Positions 1 to 15,630 of a DNA stretch of 64,000 nucleotides are shown in pieces; the first letter of the stretch is position 1; the number at the start of each line of letters is the position of its first letter. Under the pieces are notes generated by a model. It made no database searches, was not told where the DNA came from, and saw nothing but the letters and a program-made list of their open reading frames with translations. This DNA is from Nigrospora sphaerica. Its lineage: Eukaryota; Ascomycota; Sordariomycetes; Amphisphaeriales; Apiosporaceae. The position numbers and the translations under genes were made by a program. The stretch lies in assembly GCA_018287875.1 (NCBI GenBank), contig JAGVVL010000001.1, forward strand, positions 5,332,001 through 5,396,000, given 5' to 3'.

Positions 1-948
1 TATGGAGTCTCCCGTCCTTGACAGTTGACTTTGCATTCTCGGATCCACATTCTGGACCGCCGGCGCAGGAGTTGACGGATCTCAAGACGCGCCTTGAACA
101 AGTCCTTGCACGCCGGCATAGGGCAGCGAACAGGACAAATTTGAAAGCCCTCTACACGCCCGAGCATATGCAGAGCGCCGTCCACAGGGCCGAGGTCGAC
201 TTAGTTGGCGAAGTCCGACTGACTCGAGATCGAGGAGAAGCCGACGGTGCACCTATTGCCACGCGGACCAGGGGCCAAAAGGAGGCCAAGCAAACTGCCA
301 ACAAGTACGGCACCCTCAAGTCACCAGTTGGCCCCAAGTACGATTTCAACGGCCATCTCCAGTGGGACTTCGTTGGCATAAAGAAAGTCCGGTGGTCCCC
401 GCATACTATCGAGTGTGAGGTCGCCTATTTCGTGGGCGATTGTAACCCGCAAGGCCAAGCTTGGCCTTCATCGGTAAGTCAACAGAAAGCCTAGTGGCCT
501 CGGCCTTCCGTTGGCTTCTATCTGTAGAATGTTACCGCTGACTTGATTTTTGCAGTTTGAGCCGATCCATGTGCTCGGCACCGAATACGCCCTTGAACGC
601 TTGCGCGTATTTTACCAGTCCTTCTATCTGTCACCGGAGCTCACACTCGCCGCCGCTAAGCAGCTAATCGAGCAAATGCAATCCATGCCGTCACCCAAAG
701 ACTGTGCTCAAGAGCTCCCCGAGATGATGACCCTCAAGTCACGACGTTCCGTGTGGAAGTCCATGCAGAACGTCTGGGTGAAGACATTCGGCCACTTGCA
801 ATCGTACGTCCGCCATCTCGAACGACAGAATCGGGTCACTCTCCGCGGGGGGGCTGAAGAGGTGCAGCCTGCAGGACCAGGGGATAAGCGTGAGGCTGAG
901 AGCACCATCCATTGCGCCGCGCCTCGCCGCAAAAAGGCCCGAACCTGA
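1..948 (+). CDS. Hypothetical protein, 5'-partial, possible divergent chromo-like domain
   Basis: Two exons are visible: codons in frame from base 3 to 473, an 82-base intron (474-555, GTAAGT...TTTTGCAG), and 556-948 ending in TGA. The splice is phase 0 and gives about 287 residues. The frame is open to the left edge with no convincing ATG (an ATG at base 2 is in another frame and soon stops), so the gene probably begins outside the window. The middle part has a short beta-rich stretch (IKKVRW...CEVAYF...FEPIHVLG) followed by a helical segment, an arrangement reminiscent of a chromodomain, but the match is weak. The C-terminus ends in a basic RRKKAR cluster that could be a nuclear signal. I do not recognise the family; chromatin association is only a guess. 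Confidence 0.55.
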
Positions 949-1728
949 GACTGGCACGGCGACAACGACAGTTAACTGGACTGTACTAATTTTCGACGCT
1001 GGATGCGGATAGAATGAACACTTTCCGAACCGGCTCGCGCCTTTCCACCCTTTGCGTGGCGAAAAACAACCCATCGATACCCCTTACAACTAACCATGAT
1101 TCGTCCATGACCAACTTCAACTTTGAACACTACATATTGCAATAAGTTTGAGGCTTACAAGGAGACAACACATGTGCCTTGTTTCCGATGCTTTATTTGA
1201 TTCAGCAGCCATTTCCCCACGCCCCCAACCCCGCAGTCAGAAGGAAGAGGTACTCGTCCCGCGAACAACATCCTCGTTCCGTCATCACGGCTATCTGGTT
1301 CTTGCACCACTAGCATAGCTGGCAATGTTTTCATGTGGAGATGCGGACCTCGGTATTACATGCCACAAAACGCCGCGCCGGCCATTTTCGGAATGGGGCA
1401 ATGGACGAAGATGCACATCTTGAGGAGGAGCAGGCGACCTTGGGCTTCGTAACTTCTGCTCACAGCTGCACATGTACATATATAGACTTGTTACGCGATA
1501 ATAGACCGTCGGCTAGGAAACCGAGTGATAGTGGCCTACTGGCATGGGTAATGAAGGCTGGGTGATGTCGGAATGGGAATGGAATCTGTAGTTTGCCCTG
1601 GTTATGTACAGGCTGCTGCCCCCCCTCTGGTCTTTTCTGCAACGTCACCTTCCCGGCCAGTCGTCTATTTGAATGTCCGGCAAGGGTAGCTGTGAAATGT
1701 CAGTACCGGACTTCCAGGCCAGGAGGAT
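949..1728. other. Intergenic, convergent 3' ends
   Basis: Lies between the stop of the partial gene on + and the stop of the complex I gene on -. Only short frames with no recognisable composition; I see no gene. It probably holds both 3' UTRs. Confidence 0.6.
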
Positions 1729-2457
1729 TCAAGGAGATGGGAAAACCCACGCGTCACCGTAGGACTGCTCGTCGTTCAGCTCGTACTCGTGCACGCTCCA
1801 GGTGCCGCTGCCGTCGTTGCGAAGGCTCTGGCCGCTGGGGAGGGGAGGCAGGCCGCCAACGAGGACGTCCTTGGCGGCCATGACGCCCTGCTGGCCCTTT
1901 TCCTCGAAGAAGCGGGCGAGGCCCTTCTGCTGGCCCTCCTCGCGAGCGACGGTGAGGGCGCGGGCGCCGGCGTCGCCGATGAGGTCCTGCTTGGGGCGGG
2001 CGGCGCTGCCGAGGCCGAGTAGGGCGACGGCGTCGCCCTGGTTGACGAAGGAGAGGCGCGGGTAGGCGCGGCGCGTGTCGCGCTTCCAGTAGGGGTTGTC
2101 GGCGATGTCGCCGGCGGGGGCCGTGACGGGGTCGTCGTAGTGCAGCGGGTCGAGGCCGCCGGGCGTCGGGTTGCGGAAGTAGGGGTTCAGCGGCACGCCG
2201 CTGCTGCGCTCAGGGTCGACGGCGAGGGCGCGCCGGACGCGCTCCCAGATGCCCTCGGACTGGAGGCACTGCTTCTGCGGCGGGGGCGAACGAGGCGAAG
2301 GGCCGGCGGGCGTCAGTCAAGAAGCGGACGGGCCGGGGCACGGGGACGGGGGAGACAGAGACACGGCGGCGCACAAGCGAGGAAACAAAAACAAACGGCG
2401 TACCTGGCTGACGCTCATGACGCCCCCGGCAGCTTTGGCGACTGCTTTGGAGGCCAT
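1729..2457 (-). CDS. Complex I (NADH:ubiquinone oxidoreductase) 21.3 kDa-type accessory subunit
   Basis: Exons 2457-2404 and 2274-1729 are separated by a 129-base intron, phase 0, giving 199 residues. Exon 1 encodes an alanine/lysine-rich N-terminus (MASKAVAKAAGG) like that of the Neurospora 21.3 kDa subunit. The core PLNPYFRNPTPGG, DNPYWKRD and LPPLPSGQSL motifs are characteristic of this fungal accessory subunit (NUZM-type in Yarrowia nomenclature). It is a nuclear-encoded mitochondrial inner-membrane component without a catalytic role. The exon joined upstream restores a conserved IWERVRR segment, which supports the intron call. The next two genes to the right also encode mitochondrial inner-membrane proteins. 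I am sure of the family and less sure of the exact nomenclature. Confidence 0.87.
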
Positions 2458-3097
2458 GGTGACGGGATCTGGCGTGGCAATTCCTGTTGGTAGTTGGGGA
2501 GCGGGTTTCGACACGGGCGGTACGGGAAAGTAGTTGGTTCTGACGTTGAGAGCTTCCCGTCTAGCCCAGCCCGGCCGAGCTGGGGGGGTGCGGATGAGCC
2601 GAGGATTTCCCGCCCGCGCGCCCGAGGGCGGAATGCATCCCGAGGTCGCTTTTCACTTACACGACAACGAAGACCGACCACGACCACGCCCTCTGCCCTT
2701 ATTGCTCACCCGCGCAGCTGGTCTAATCGTTGAGGCAGTCGGGGTCGTTTTCCTACCATGTAGCTGGGGCGTAGCTGCCATGTTACCGTGATCGCAACTC
2801 GGTCGGCTCTACGATGGCTGCCGCCTCCCCTGCAACCCACTGCCGGAAGTTCACCGGCGTTTCCGAGACCAGGGCACTTTAGGAACGGTGCAGGTCGGTT
2901 CTTCCGCCCGGGACGCAGCTGTTCATGAACTATTGACTGGCCCTCGCCGTGGCGACTAATGGCACATATTATTGATATCGTATCCGGAAGTGGAGAACCG
3001 GGCAAACTCCCAGGAGGTAATATACACACGCATGCCTCGTTGGGCCCCATGCGCTTTGCCATGAATTCATACGTCCCTATCCTACAGCCGACCGCCT
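2458..3097. other. Intergenic: promoter of complex I gene and 3' flank of prohibitin
   Basis: Both flanking genes read leftward, so this interval holds the upstream region of the complex I gene and the 3' UTR of PHB1. No gene seen. Confidence 0.6.
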
Positions 3098-4028
3098 TCA
3101 CGCCTTGCCCACCGAGAGCAGGAACTGGCCGCCGTTCTTGTTGCTGCCGCCGGGCAGGTAAGCCACGTTGGGGTTGCTGGCGAGGGTCTGGGCGATTTCG
3201 CGGCTCGCCTCGATCTTGCGGATCTGGATGAGGCCGTCGCCGGCCTTGGCGATGGCGCGGCTGATGGTCTCGGCGCTCTCGGCCTCGCCCTCGGCGCGGA
3301 TGACGTTGGCCTGGCGCTCCTGCTCGGCGCGCTCAACGATGAAGCGCGCGCGCTCGGCGTCCTGCTGGGCGATCTGCTTCTGCTCGACGGCCTTGGTGAA
3401 CTCCTTGCCGAAGGTCATATGCGTGATGGAGACGTCCTCGAGTGCAATGTTGAACTCGGCCGCCCGCTTCATCAGGTCGGACCGGATGCGGTTCGACACG
3501 GCCTCGCGCTGCGTGATGAGCTCGGCCGCGTCGAACTGCGCCACGATGGCTTTGAGAACTTCGTTGCCGATTGACGGCAGCACCCTCTCGTCGTAGTCAG
3601 TTCCGAGCGCCTGTTACCGCCGATGTTAGCTAGTGGCCCGCCGTGCCCGCTTCGGCCTCGCCCCGCCCCGGCGACGACCCCTCTCCTCCCACGCTCCCAC
3701 GTACCTGGTAGATCTTGGGCAGCGCCTTGACTTCAGGCCGGTGCAGGACACGCAGCGTCAGGCTGACCATCTGCAAGTCCTTGCTGCCCGTGGTGGTGGC
3801 GATGTTGCGCGGCTTGGTGCGCACGTCGTAGTGGATGGCTCGCTGTAACCAGGGAATCAGGAAGTGCGTGCCCTCGCTGATGACGTCCTCTTTCACACCC
3901 GACAGACGGTCGAAGATGACGGCCCGCGTGCCGCCGCGGACGTCGTAGATGGAGTTTTGCAGCACGCCGACGCCAACGGCGGCGGGCACGGCGAACTTGG
4001 TGAGGAGGTTCAAGATGCGGGCGTCCAT
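3098..4028 (-). CDS. PHB1: Prohibitin-1
   Basis: Exons 4028-3705 and 3610-3098 with a 94-base intron (phase 0) give 278 residues, close to yeast Phb1 (287). The N-terminal hydrophobic anchor ([12 protein letters not shown]) is followed by the SPFH/band-7 domain containing [18 protein letters not shown] and RVLHRP motifs. A long charged helix ([18 protein letters not shown]...) forms the expected coiled coil, and the end NVAYLPGG is typical of Phb1. With Phb2 it forms the inner-membrane ring that stabilises respiratory proteins and restrains the m-AAA protease. The start was chosen because [13 protein letters not shown] matches the family N-terminus; an upstream in-frame extension is arginine/leucine-rich and unlike prohibitin. 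It is divergent from QCR8 with 495 bp between starts. Confidence 0.95.
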
Positions 4029-4523
4029 GGCGGGCAAGCAGGATGGATGTCCGGGAAGCAGACGGCGATCGGTCGGTCGACGGAGGAGGAGGAGGGGAAA
4101 TGGGGAAGCTCTATTCAACGGCCGTGTCCTCAAGGCGCCGTGGGTTCCGTTCCGATCCTGCGAATCCGATCGATAAGTCGTTTTCGTCAGTAGGTGCTTC
4201 CACTCGATTACGATAGCTTCTGCGGCACCAGCAATAGCCTACGCCCCAGCGCCTGCCCAGAGCTCCTTCCTCCTCCCAGCACAGCTCTTTCCCTCTTTTC
4301 CCGCCCCGCCGCGCCACAGGGTGGGTCGGATGCCGGAACAACTCTGACCTCTCATAAACCAGGCTAACCGCCTTCGGATAATCAAGCTCGCCCATTCGCC
4401 CAGTGCGTGCGTGCCAGGCTCGGCCAGTTTTGACGTCGCGAACCTTTAGCCTACCTACCTCTCAAATCCTCAATTGGCCGTTTCCCACCCCAACGCACGT
4501 CGATTGATCCCATTCCCGACACC
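4029..4523. promoter_or_regulatory. Shared divergent promoter of PHB1 (-) and QCR8 (+)
   Basis: 495 bp separate two start codons of genes for mitochondrial inner-membrane proteins. No clear TATA box was identified. Co-regulation is an inference from arrangement. Confidence 0.55.
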
Positions 4524-5395
4524 ATGAGACCTACCCAGATGCTCCGCGCCGGCGACGGCGGCCCCATCGGCCAGCACGGCAAGTGAGTTGCCCTTCCCTT
4601 CCCCGGGCCCGCGGGCCTCCCCTTGGTCCCGAAACCGCCCGGCCAGCACGACGATGCCGTGGCTTGCGGCTTTTTGCCCGCCTCTCCTTCTTCTACCCCC
4701 AACGTCCGCCGCGGCGACCCGGGCATCGGCTGACAGCGCGATTTCTTGCAGGTTCCTTGGCGGCTGGGGCAACTTTGGTGAGTGAGCCCCCGTCCTCGTC
4801 CTTCGACCAAACCCGCGGGCCCGCCTGCGGTTGCCGACCTCGCCCGCCACCGCCTCCCCCGGTCCTCGGCTTCGTACGACGACACCGCCCGAGCGACGCC
4901 GATGACGCGGGACCCCGGCCCGGATCGCCGCCGGGCGGGTTGGGTGTTCGTGGGGGAATCACCGGCGCCACCCCGTGGTGATGGGGCGAGCAAGCAGGGC
5001 GGGCGAACCTGAAGAGCGAAGGACGACCCATAGGGCCTCTTGAAAGGACTTGTGTCTAACTGCGGCCCCCCTCCTCTTCCTACAGGTGGCCTCAAGCAGC
5101 GCGGCATCATCACCTATGGCCTGAGCGCCAACCGACAGAACCCCCTGGCCGGCACCGCCAACGCCGCCGTCTTCAACACCTGGCGACGCTTCAAGGGCCA
5201 GGTCCTGTACTTCGCGCCTCCCCTGATCTTCTTCTACTACGCCATGGAGTGGGCCACCGAGAGGTACGGACGGACTGCCAGACAACAGACAGTCCCCCCC
5301 CCCATATGCCTGGAATGCCCGTACTGATGTTGGGCCACAGAAACCACTACCTGAACTCCAAGCCGGGCCGCGCCGAGCTTGGCGAGGAGGAGTAA
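4524..5395 (+). CDS. QCR8: Cytochrome bc1 complex subunit 8 (ubiquinone-binding QP-C type)
   Basis: Four exons: 4524-4582, 4752-4777, 5086-5263 and 5341-5395, total 318 bases, 105 residues plus stop. Introns are 169, 308 and 77 bases with GTGAGT or GTACGG donors and CAG acceptors, and all phases close. Exon 2 is only 26 nt and encodes the invariant LGGWGNFG segment. The protein has the family features: an N-terminal GGxxGQHGK, the WGNFGGLKQRGI motif, and a single membrane helix (LYFAPPLIFFYYAMEW) followed by a short acidic intermembrane-space tail. It is a small supernumerary subunit of complex III needed for its assembly. Its neighbours are prohibitin and a complex I subunit. Confidence 0.95.
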
Positions 5396-5808
5396 GCGGT
5401 TCCCATCGGAGCAATGAACCGGCGACGCTATGGTGTATAGAACAACATGTGTATATCAATAGACTGCGGATTCACCATGGAAGCCGACAAGAAGCCCCTG
5501 TTTTATCTATGTCCAGGATTACTCGTGCATTTTTCCACCGCGTGCATCGTGTCTCGCTGCGTCGCTACGACTGTCCAGGCCATGCGACCTTTGTCCGGGC
5601 AAACCGAATGCTACGGCAGCACCTAGTTACACACGAGTTGCCGGGGGCCATGCAGCGCGCTCTCGTACCGATGCCGGGAATGGGCAGTGTGCCTCCTGAG
5701 AAGCCTAAAAGTGGTATTACGCGAACCGATACATTTTGCCCCAACCATACAACGCCGCCGAATGCTCCCCTCGTCCCTCGCTCTGCACAACTGCCAGTAG
5801 CAGCAGCG
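5396..5808. other. Intergenic, convergent 3' ends of QCR8 and NUP85
   Basis: About 410 bp between two stop codons facing each other. No gene or structured element seen. Confidence 0.6.
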
Positions 5809-8800
5809 CTACAGAATGATGCTGTCTGCTTGCTCAAGCCACAGGTTGGCCAGATCCTTGGTGAGATCGAGCCGGAGCTTCTTGAGCAGGTCCGCTGCGC
5901 TGCTGGACGACGGGACGGACTTCCTCCAATCCCACGACCGTCTGATGGGCCCTTTGAGAACACCGCTGTCTCGGATGGATTTGTGGAGTTGCGACGCGAC
6001 CATGGAGCTTCCCGTCATGACGAAACTGCCGCCCAATGACGAGGCCGACATTTGCATCATGTCAGCCGGGGTGGACCCCTTTCCTTGGCCCGCCGACAGC
6101 ACAATCTGGAAGAAGGCATCGGCCGCGTCGTACACCCTCGACCCCACCGTCTGAATGTCCTCGACCGCCTTGAGGATCACCTCGACTTGAGAGAGGGTAA
6201 TGGCCGTAGGGTTCTGGTTCAGGAACACGGACGCTTCACCCAGCAGGGCGAGGATGAAGTCCTCACTAACGACGGCGTCACGCGCGGGGTCGTACAGGCC
6301 GCCTCGGATGTTGTCGTCGGCACTCGCAATGACAAAAGCCAATGCCGTGGCCGCTTGCTGGCGCCGAGCCAGAGGCGCCTGGCTGCCCTTGGAGCCCTGA
6401 TCTCGCAATTCGTAGAATTTGCGCAGCGTGGCATAGCCGCTAAGCGTTTTGCCCAGCAGCTCCGCGGCCTCGAGGTCCTGCTTCGCGAACTGCTCTAGAG
6501 TTATCGTGCGCTCCTTCAAGAGCGCCTTCAGTCTGTTGTCCAATTCGCTCTCCGGCGGGTAAATCGTCGACTCGGCCAGGGAGATGGACATGAGTCCATT
6601 AAGCACGTCTCGAATCTTTCCCGGTCGGTGGGCCAGCGCGTAGTACCAGAGCATGTCGCCAAACCGGTACGTGTTATCTTTCAGCACATCGCCGAATTTC
6701 TGTAAAACGTCAGTGGGTTTGGCCCCCTCCAGTCCACTGCAGACGCCGACTTACCTCGGCTGTGTCTTCCGCAAAGTTGATCATGCCGAGATCGTTAAGT
6801 AGCGCCCAGATCTTGTCGATCGTTGCGTGGCTGTCCGGCTCGATTCTGTCCAAAATATGGCGCAACAAGTCGTTCACCAGTTCCTCCGACCGTTCGGGCG
6901 AGTCCATCCGCCCCACGACCTGCACAGCCATCTCCCAGCCATCACGAGTGACCTTGGCTCTGACACCACCCTTCTTCACGACGGTGCCCGTGAGGGGTGT
7001 GAGCTCGTTCAGGGCCCGGGCGTAGTATATCAGCGTCGTATCCTTCACGCCGTCTTGCTGCTCGAGCCCTGCGCCTCGGCTCATGCCCAGCACTTCCAAA
7101 TCATCGGCATCGAAATTATCCATGGCGATGAGGTTCTGAGGTTCCGGAGGAGGCAGCCATCGGCCCAATGAGGCAACCTCTGCCGCTGTTGCAGCGATGG
7201 GCAGAGACCACGCCCTCAAGAAGCCTATCACGCCATCCACGTTGCTCTCGAACGCACAAGCGATACAAGCCTCAACAGCATCCATTCCGTTGAAGTGGAA
7301 GTCCGAGTCCATGGCCGCATGGAAGGACGCGGACAGGCGGTCGAGGTATTCGTCCTTGATCGTCATGTTGCCCAAGATAGCTTGGGATCGGGACAGACCC
7401 AGTTTGCGATTGCTATGGCCGTTATCCCACCAGCCGAACAGGCCGATCGTGGCTTCGCACCAATCCTGGGCAGCGGCAATGATGGAATCCGCCTCGCCGA
7501 TTAGAATCGAGTAGAGCGATTGCAGGGATTCGTAAACATCCCAGGGCAAGCGGCTCTCGGCCTTTCTCGCGAGTGTGGTAAGGGATCCTGGGCCATCCGG
7601 CTCGCCAAATTCCGATCCGCCGAAGCGAGACGGATAATGGGGGCGGTCCTTGCCCTCTGAGAAGTTGATCAGATTTTCCTTTGCGGCCTTGGCCTTCAGT
7701 CGGAAGAGAGTCCAATCGCTGTTCTGAATGTCCCAACCGGCAGCGCTGTCGTTGTTTGCGCCGGGGCAGGCCTCCATGATGTGGCAAACATCCTCAACGA
7801 CGCGTTCAATGTTTTTCAGCGGCTGGCCGGTGTATGCCGGCTCACCACGGGTGCCCTTCTTCACATGGCTCCATCCAGCCTGACGAAGCAGGGCAACGGC
7901 TGCGGCGATATCGCCGCGAATGAGAGACATGTAGATCGCTTGCCAAAAGAGACTGTGTGCAGCCGGGCTTGGGCGATGCCGGAAGATGGCCTCAACTTGT
8001 CCTTCGCAGGGATTGTGATACTCGTCTTGCCACTCGAACAGCACGCGGGGCAAAGGGGGCTTGACGGGGGCGCCGAACCCATCCCTCATGGGCGGTGCAT
8101 GATGAAGGCGGAAAAGCAGGGCAGCTATCCAGGCGCCCTTCTCGAAGTCGGAGGCGTTGGGGCCAGGTCCAACGGTGACTCCGTGTTCTTCGTCGCTCCG
8201 CGGCAACATCTTGACATAGGGCTCCCAAACATCGCGAATCAAGAACTCGGTCGCTCCGGCCAGTGTGTCGTCCAGTTTTTCCTCGTCGTCTTCGGCGCCG
8301 ACTCCCTCGTTGTAGAGACGGGTCACGACCTCTTCGGTTTGGAGAATGGTTCCAGGCGGTTCTGTTATTTCGGCGTAGCCAAGCTGCTTGTAGAGATCCC
8401 TTGAGACAGTCGAGTACTTGGATTCTCTTTTTCGGCCAAACATGGATCGCATAGAAGAGGCGCGGTAGATGTCGTTGGCTTCTTTTCGCATCCTTGCTGT
8501 GGCGGCAGGCGTGCCCATCATGAGGTCCATGGTGTCTCCGTCAAAGTTGTCGCCGTAGTCGGTCGCTTCCATTTCTCTGAGCAGGTCCTCTTCGATGTCG
8601 TCGTACACGCGCTCGCCCATTGCATCGTCCTCGTCTTGATAGCCGTCGTCCTCCTCGCCTTCGGCGTCTTCGTCTTCGTATTCATCCTCTTCTCCCTCGG
8701 CATCCTCGTCCTCCTCTCCCTCGGCGTCCTCGTCCACGTAGTCATCCTCTTCACCCTCGGCATCTTCGTCGTCGTCGTCGGAATACTGCATGCCGTAGGT

Positions 8801-9208
8801 TCCTGAGCTTGAGACTGGCGGGGCATTGTTGACTTCTTGCTCGAAATCATCCACGTCATCGAGGACAGAGTATGAATGTTGGCTGAGCCCCGAGGGCTGC
8901 CGGGTAGCTGTGCTGCCGCGAAGGGAGCTAGCCAGCGCGGGCGCGTTCGCGCCTCTTCGAGGTTTGGACGAGCTGCTCAAATTTGGCCGCCCGAAGTTGG
9001 GCGGTTTGATCTTGGGCGCGGCCATGGCACCAATGGAGCTTTGTAGGAATGAAGGCGACGGCTCGCCCGTGGGGGTGAAGGAGGGCGCGGAAGAAGGCGG
9101 CGGCGGCGGGACCGTGGCGGTCGAATGGTCGCCGGAGAAAGAAAACAGTGGTCGCTGCTTTCTGTCGGGCGTAGCTGGCGAACTGGAGTCGGGCAAGCGA
9201 TACGACAT
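5809..9208 (-). CDS. NUP85: Nucleoporin Nup85 (Y-complex scaffold)
   Basis: Exons 9208-6755 and 6699-5809 with a 55-base intron (phase 0) encode 1114 residues. The first ~110 residues are Ser/Pro-rich and disordered; residues 143-195 are an acidic tract with four DAEGEED units; the remainder is an all-helical solenoid. The segments around GAWIAALLFRLHH, VLFEWQD, FWQAIYMSLIRGDIAAA and the C-terminal FGDMLWYYALAHR resemble the Nup85 family of the Nup84/Nup107 Y-complex, which coats the nuclear pore membrane. Nup84/Nup107 is the main alternative because both are helical scaffold nucleoporins, but the single-helix-block pattern and C-terminus fit Nup85 better. The long acidic N-terminal extension is unusual compared with yeast Nup85 (744 residues). 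Confidence 0.82.
8624..8782 (-). repeat. Acidic coding repeat (DAEGEED units) in NUP85
   Basis: Residues 143-195 contain four DAEGEED units at about 149, 161, 169 and 181, embedded in Asp/Glu runs. The DNA is made of repeated ctcctc/ctcggc-type blocks, so copy number is likely to vary among strains by slippage. Confidence 0.85.
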
Positions 9209-12804
<3,596 letters not shown>

Positions 12805-14075
12805 TGACTGCGCGACGGGACCCAGCAAGGATCCGATTTGGTGGTCCGGGAAGGATGCGGTGTCTCAACGATAATTACTTATGGCGGCCTGTGTTCGCCC
12901 TGCCGAGCCTGTAGAGGCTCTGTACGATCAACCAGTCGTGCGCGGGTGGTGTAATTCTTACGGCGCCTTGACGTTACGTGAGCAAAGGATGGCGCTGGCA
13001 TCAGCTTTGCCAAGGCCGGCCCATCTGTTCTGGGAAACTCGCAAGATTATACCTAATGTCTTCCTCATTCCTTTTGTTTCGCGTGGACGAGGAGAGAGGG
13101 GCTGGCGCGTGGTTTGCCACTCGGGTTAAGCGAGTGACGGGAAAGAAAGGCAAGCAGAGAGGCGCTCGACGCTGCATGAGACGGGGGCAGCTGGGGCGGG
13201 CAAGAGTGAACAGAGCGGCAAGCATTTTTCCCGCATCATCGCCAATGCCAGCACTGTCGTCGGGCGCCTTGTCCCGAGGGTACGTATGTAGGTATTGCCG
13301 CATGGGCAGGGGGCCCCGTCGACAAACGACCAAGATTGAGGATGCCGCTCCGCTTTGGTCAAAAGAAGATGGCGCCATGCTTTCTTCCCGCCGAGCCGAA
13401 AGAGAGAAGCGACCCTACTACCTGGATCCGGCCCTGGCTTCACGTACCGACAGGACTGACGATAGCACACTCCTTCCCCGGGACCGGGGGGTGGGCGGGG
13501 AAGTTACGGTGGCAGGTGGTGTTCTGCCAATCTGCCACACGGTATTAGATATTGGGGGGTGGGAAGAGGTTATGGGACGAAAAATGATGACCTTTTTGGC
13601 CACCCATCTTTTGCCGAAGAAGCCGCCGGCGCCAGACGGCGTTTGCCCTACCAAGCTTGTGCGGGCTTGCGCGTGCGCGGTGGCCGCCACGTCGATCATC
13701 TTTTTCGGCCGGACATCTGGCTACTTTAGACCTTGCCCTCGAGTCAGGGATGGTCTCCTCTCGATTGTGACAAGCGCATGGAGTAGGCATGATGGCATTG
13801 CCCGCGTACTGGCTCGACTGGCCGGGTGATGGGAATGAGTTAGTGGTTGTGTTGGTGGTGGTGGCTTGCTCACTTGCCTTACCCGCCGGCCGAGTGCATC
13901 GTGAAGAAGCGGCATCCATGCGCAACAGTGCTGTCACGACAAAGCAGGGGCAGAACAAGGCCATCTGCCTCGTACTCGACGGGTATAGACAACCCATCAC
14001 CATATACAACGTGGCAGGCATACACGAAAAACCCGACGAGGCTGGTGGACCGAGAGGCCCTGACGATGTCGTATG

Positions 14076-14109
14076 CAGTCAGTCCAGTCAGTCAGTCAGT
14101 TAGTCAGTC
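14076..14109. repeat. GTCA tetranucleotide repeat
   Basis: About eight imperfect units of cagt/agtc in non-coding DNA. Confidence 0.85.
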
Positions 14110-15600
14110 GGGCGCAGCAAATGTTCGCCTGGCAGGCGTGGGGTGCGCGTGTGTCTTGTATGCGTGTGGCTGTCGTATTGCTGTCCGGGGCTGTCAAGGG
14201 TGTCGGCGATGGGCGTCGCTAATAATGAGAGGTCCATGTACAAATACATCCCGTATTTTGGAGTTTTGGCCGCCAACGTGTTGGGCGTCGTGACGTTTGT
14301 AGTTTCCTTCGCCCTGGAACAGTCGGCAATCGGCCAACCGGGCTAGTTTTGAAGAAAGTGGCTCCTCCTGCTCCAGCCCCCGGCCTCCAGTCGACTGGTT
14401 GAGCATCATCAGTCTATTAGTAGGTACACAGCAATAGGTACTCCGTAGATCTACGTCCTTTTCCTTGGGCTACAATTTCACGACTCAACAAGCCTGTCAA
14501 CGCAACTAACGCGCCGCCCCCCCGGTGCCGATGGCTGCCCACACCCCCGCCCCCGTCTGTTCGGGGCTTTCGTCGCCTGCTGTGCGCGATTCCCGGGCGT
14601 TATCCCCGATGTCCCACCTCTCACGCCATGGTAGGGTATCGCAGATGCGGTACGAGGTGAGCCGTCAGGCAGAACAAACCTCGCCCGCGACCCGGAGCGG
14701 CCAGAAAAGCCAGGCCGTTCGAGCTGCCGGGGACACTATCGACCTGCCTACATATCTTGGTACGATCATCAGTAACCAGCCGGCGAATCAGGCGTCACAT
14801 GGGATCCAGGTGGGAACTAAAGGCCTTGATGGGGTCAGCTGTTGTTTATTAGGTACGCCTGCATACCGCTACATGGCCAAACCCCCCTGTGTAGAACTCC
14901 CAGTATTGGCCTACTCCTACTCGTGCACTTGCCCGCCCACACGGAAAGGACCACCACGGCCGCCGGCCTGCCTATGCCTTGCGAAAAGAGGTGGCACTCG
15001 CTCCCTAGCCGGCGGCTCGCGGGCGAAGCTAACGCAGATCTAGGAGCAAGCCCCGAGCCTCACTCCCAATTGCATCCTTGCTGGGGACGCATGTCGCATT
15101 CAACAAGGCGCTAGACGGGCCGGCTGGTTGGGAGGTGCGGAATACCAGTCGTAAGACATGCTGCCTGCCGAGCCTGTCGCTCTCCTTAAGAGGAGAGAGG
15201 CAGCCGAGTGGCAGGGATGCGAATCGCCGCCAATGCCATGGCATTTCGTTAGCGATTCAATTTCTCGCATGGCGTGGGAAGGAAGAAAAAAAAACCGTAC
15301 TCTTCCGCCCGCTATCCCAGAGACAGATCTGCGTACTGTAATCAAAGACAGTCGCCGGGTTTCACCATCTGCCAACTCGAACCGCCATGGCGGACGCCGG
15401 CTGGCCGGAGACCAGACCACGCACGGGTTTGTTTACTTTAGGTATATGCCTATGTGGGCGAAGCGCCTAATATTGGTAGGCTGTAGGTAAGTGCATTCCA
15501 TCCTACCTGAGTCGGTAGTCTGTAGCAGGTCAGACAGCCGGATGGAGACAAACGGCAGAGACAAACACGGCGGATGGAGATCATCCATCCATCATCGGAT

Positions 15601-15630
15601 TGCCCGAACCAGCCCGAACCAGCCCGAACC
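15601..15630. repeat. Three tandem 10-nt units (agcccgaacc)
   Basis: Three near-perfect copies; the first has tg in place of ag. Non-coding context. Confidence 0.85.

Noticed and set aside
12978..13829. 283-codon plus-strand frame
   Set aside because: Low-complexity Arg/Ser-rich product with no domain, overlapped by equally long frames on other strands in GC-rich DNA.
14143..14346. 67-codon frame with a hydrophobic segment
   Set aside because: Isolated, no conserved motif, no splice partners; hydrophobic runs of this length arise by chance.
15360..15440. B-box-like GGTTCGAGT on the minus strand, possible tRNA
   Set aside because: No T-arm pairing around the motif and no A box at a suitable distance.
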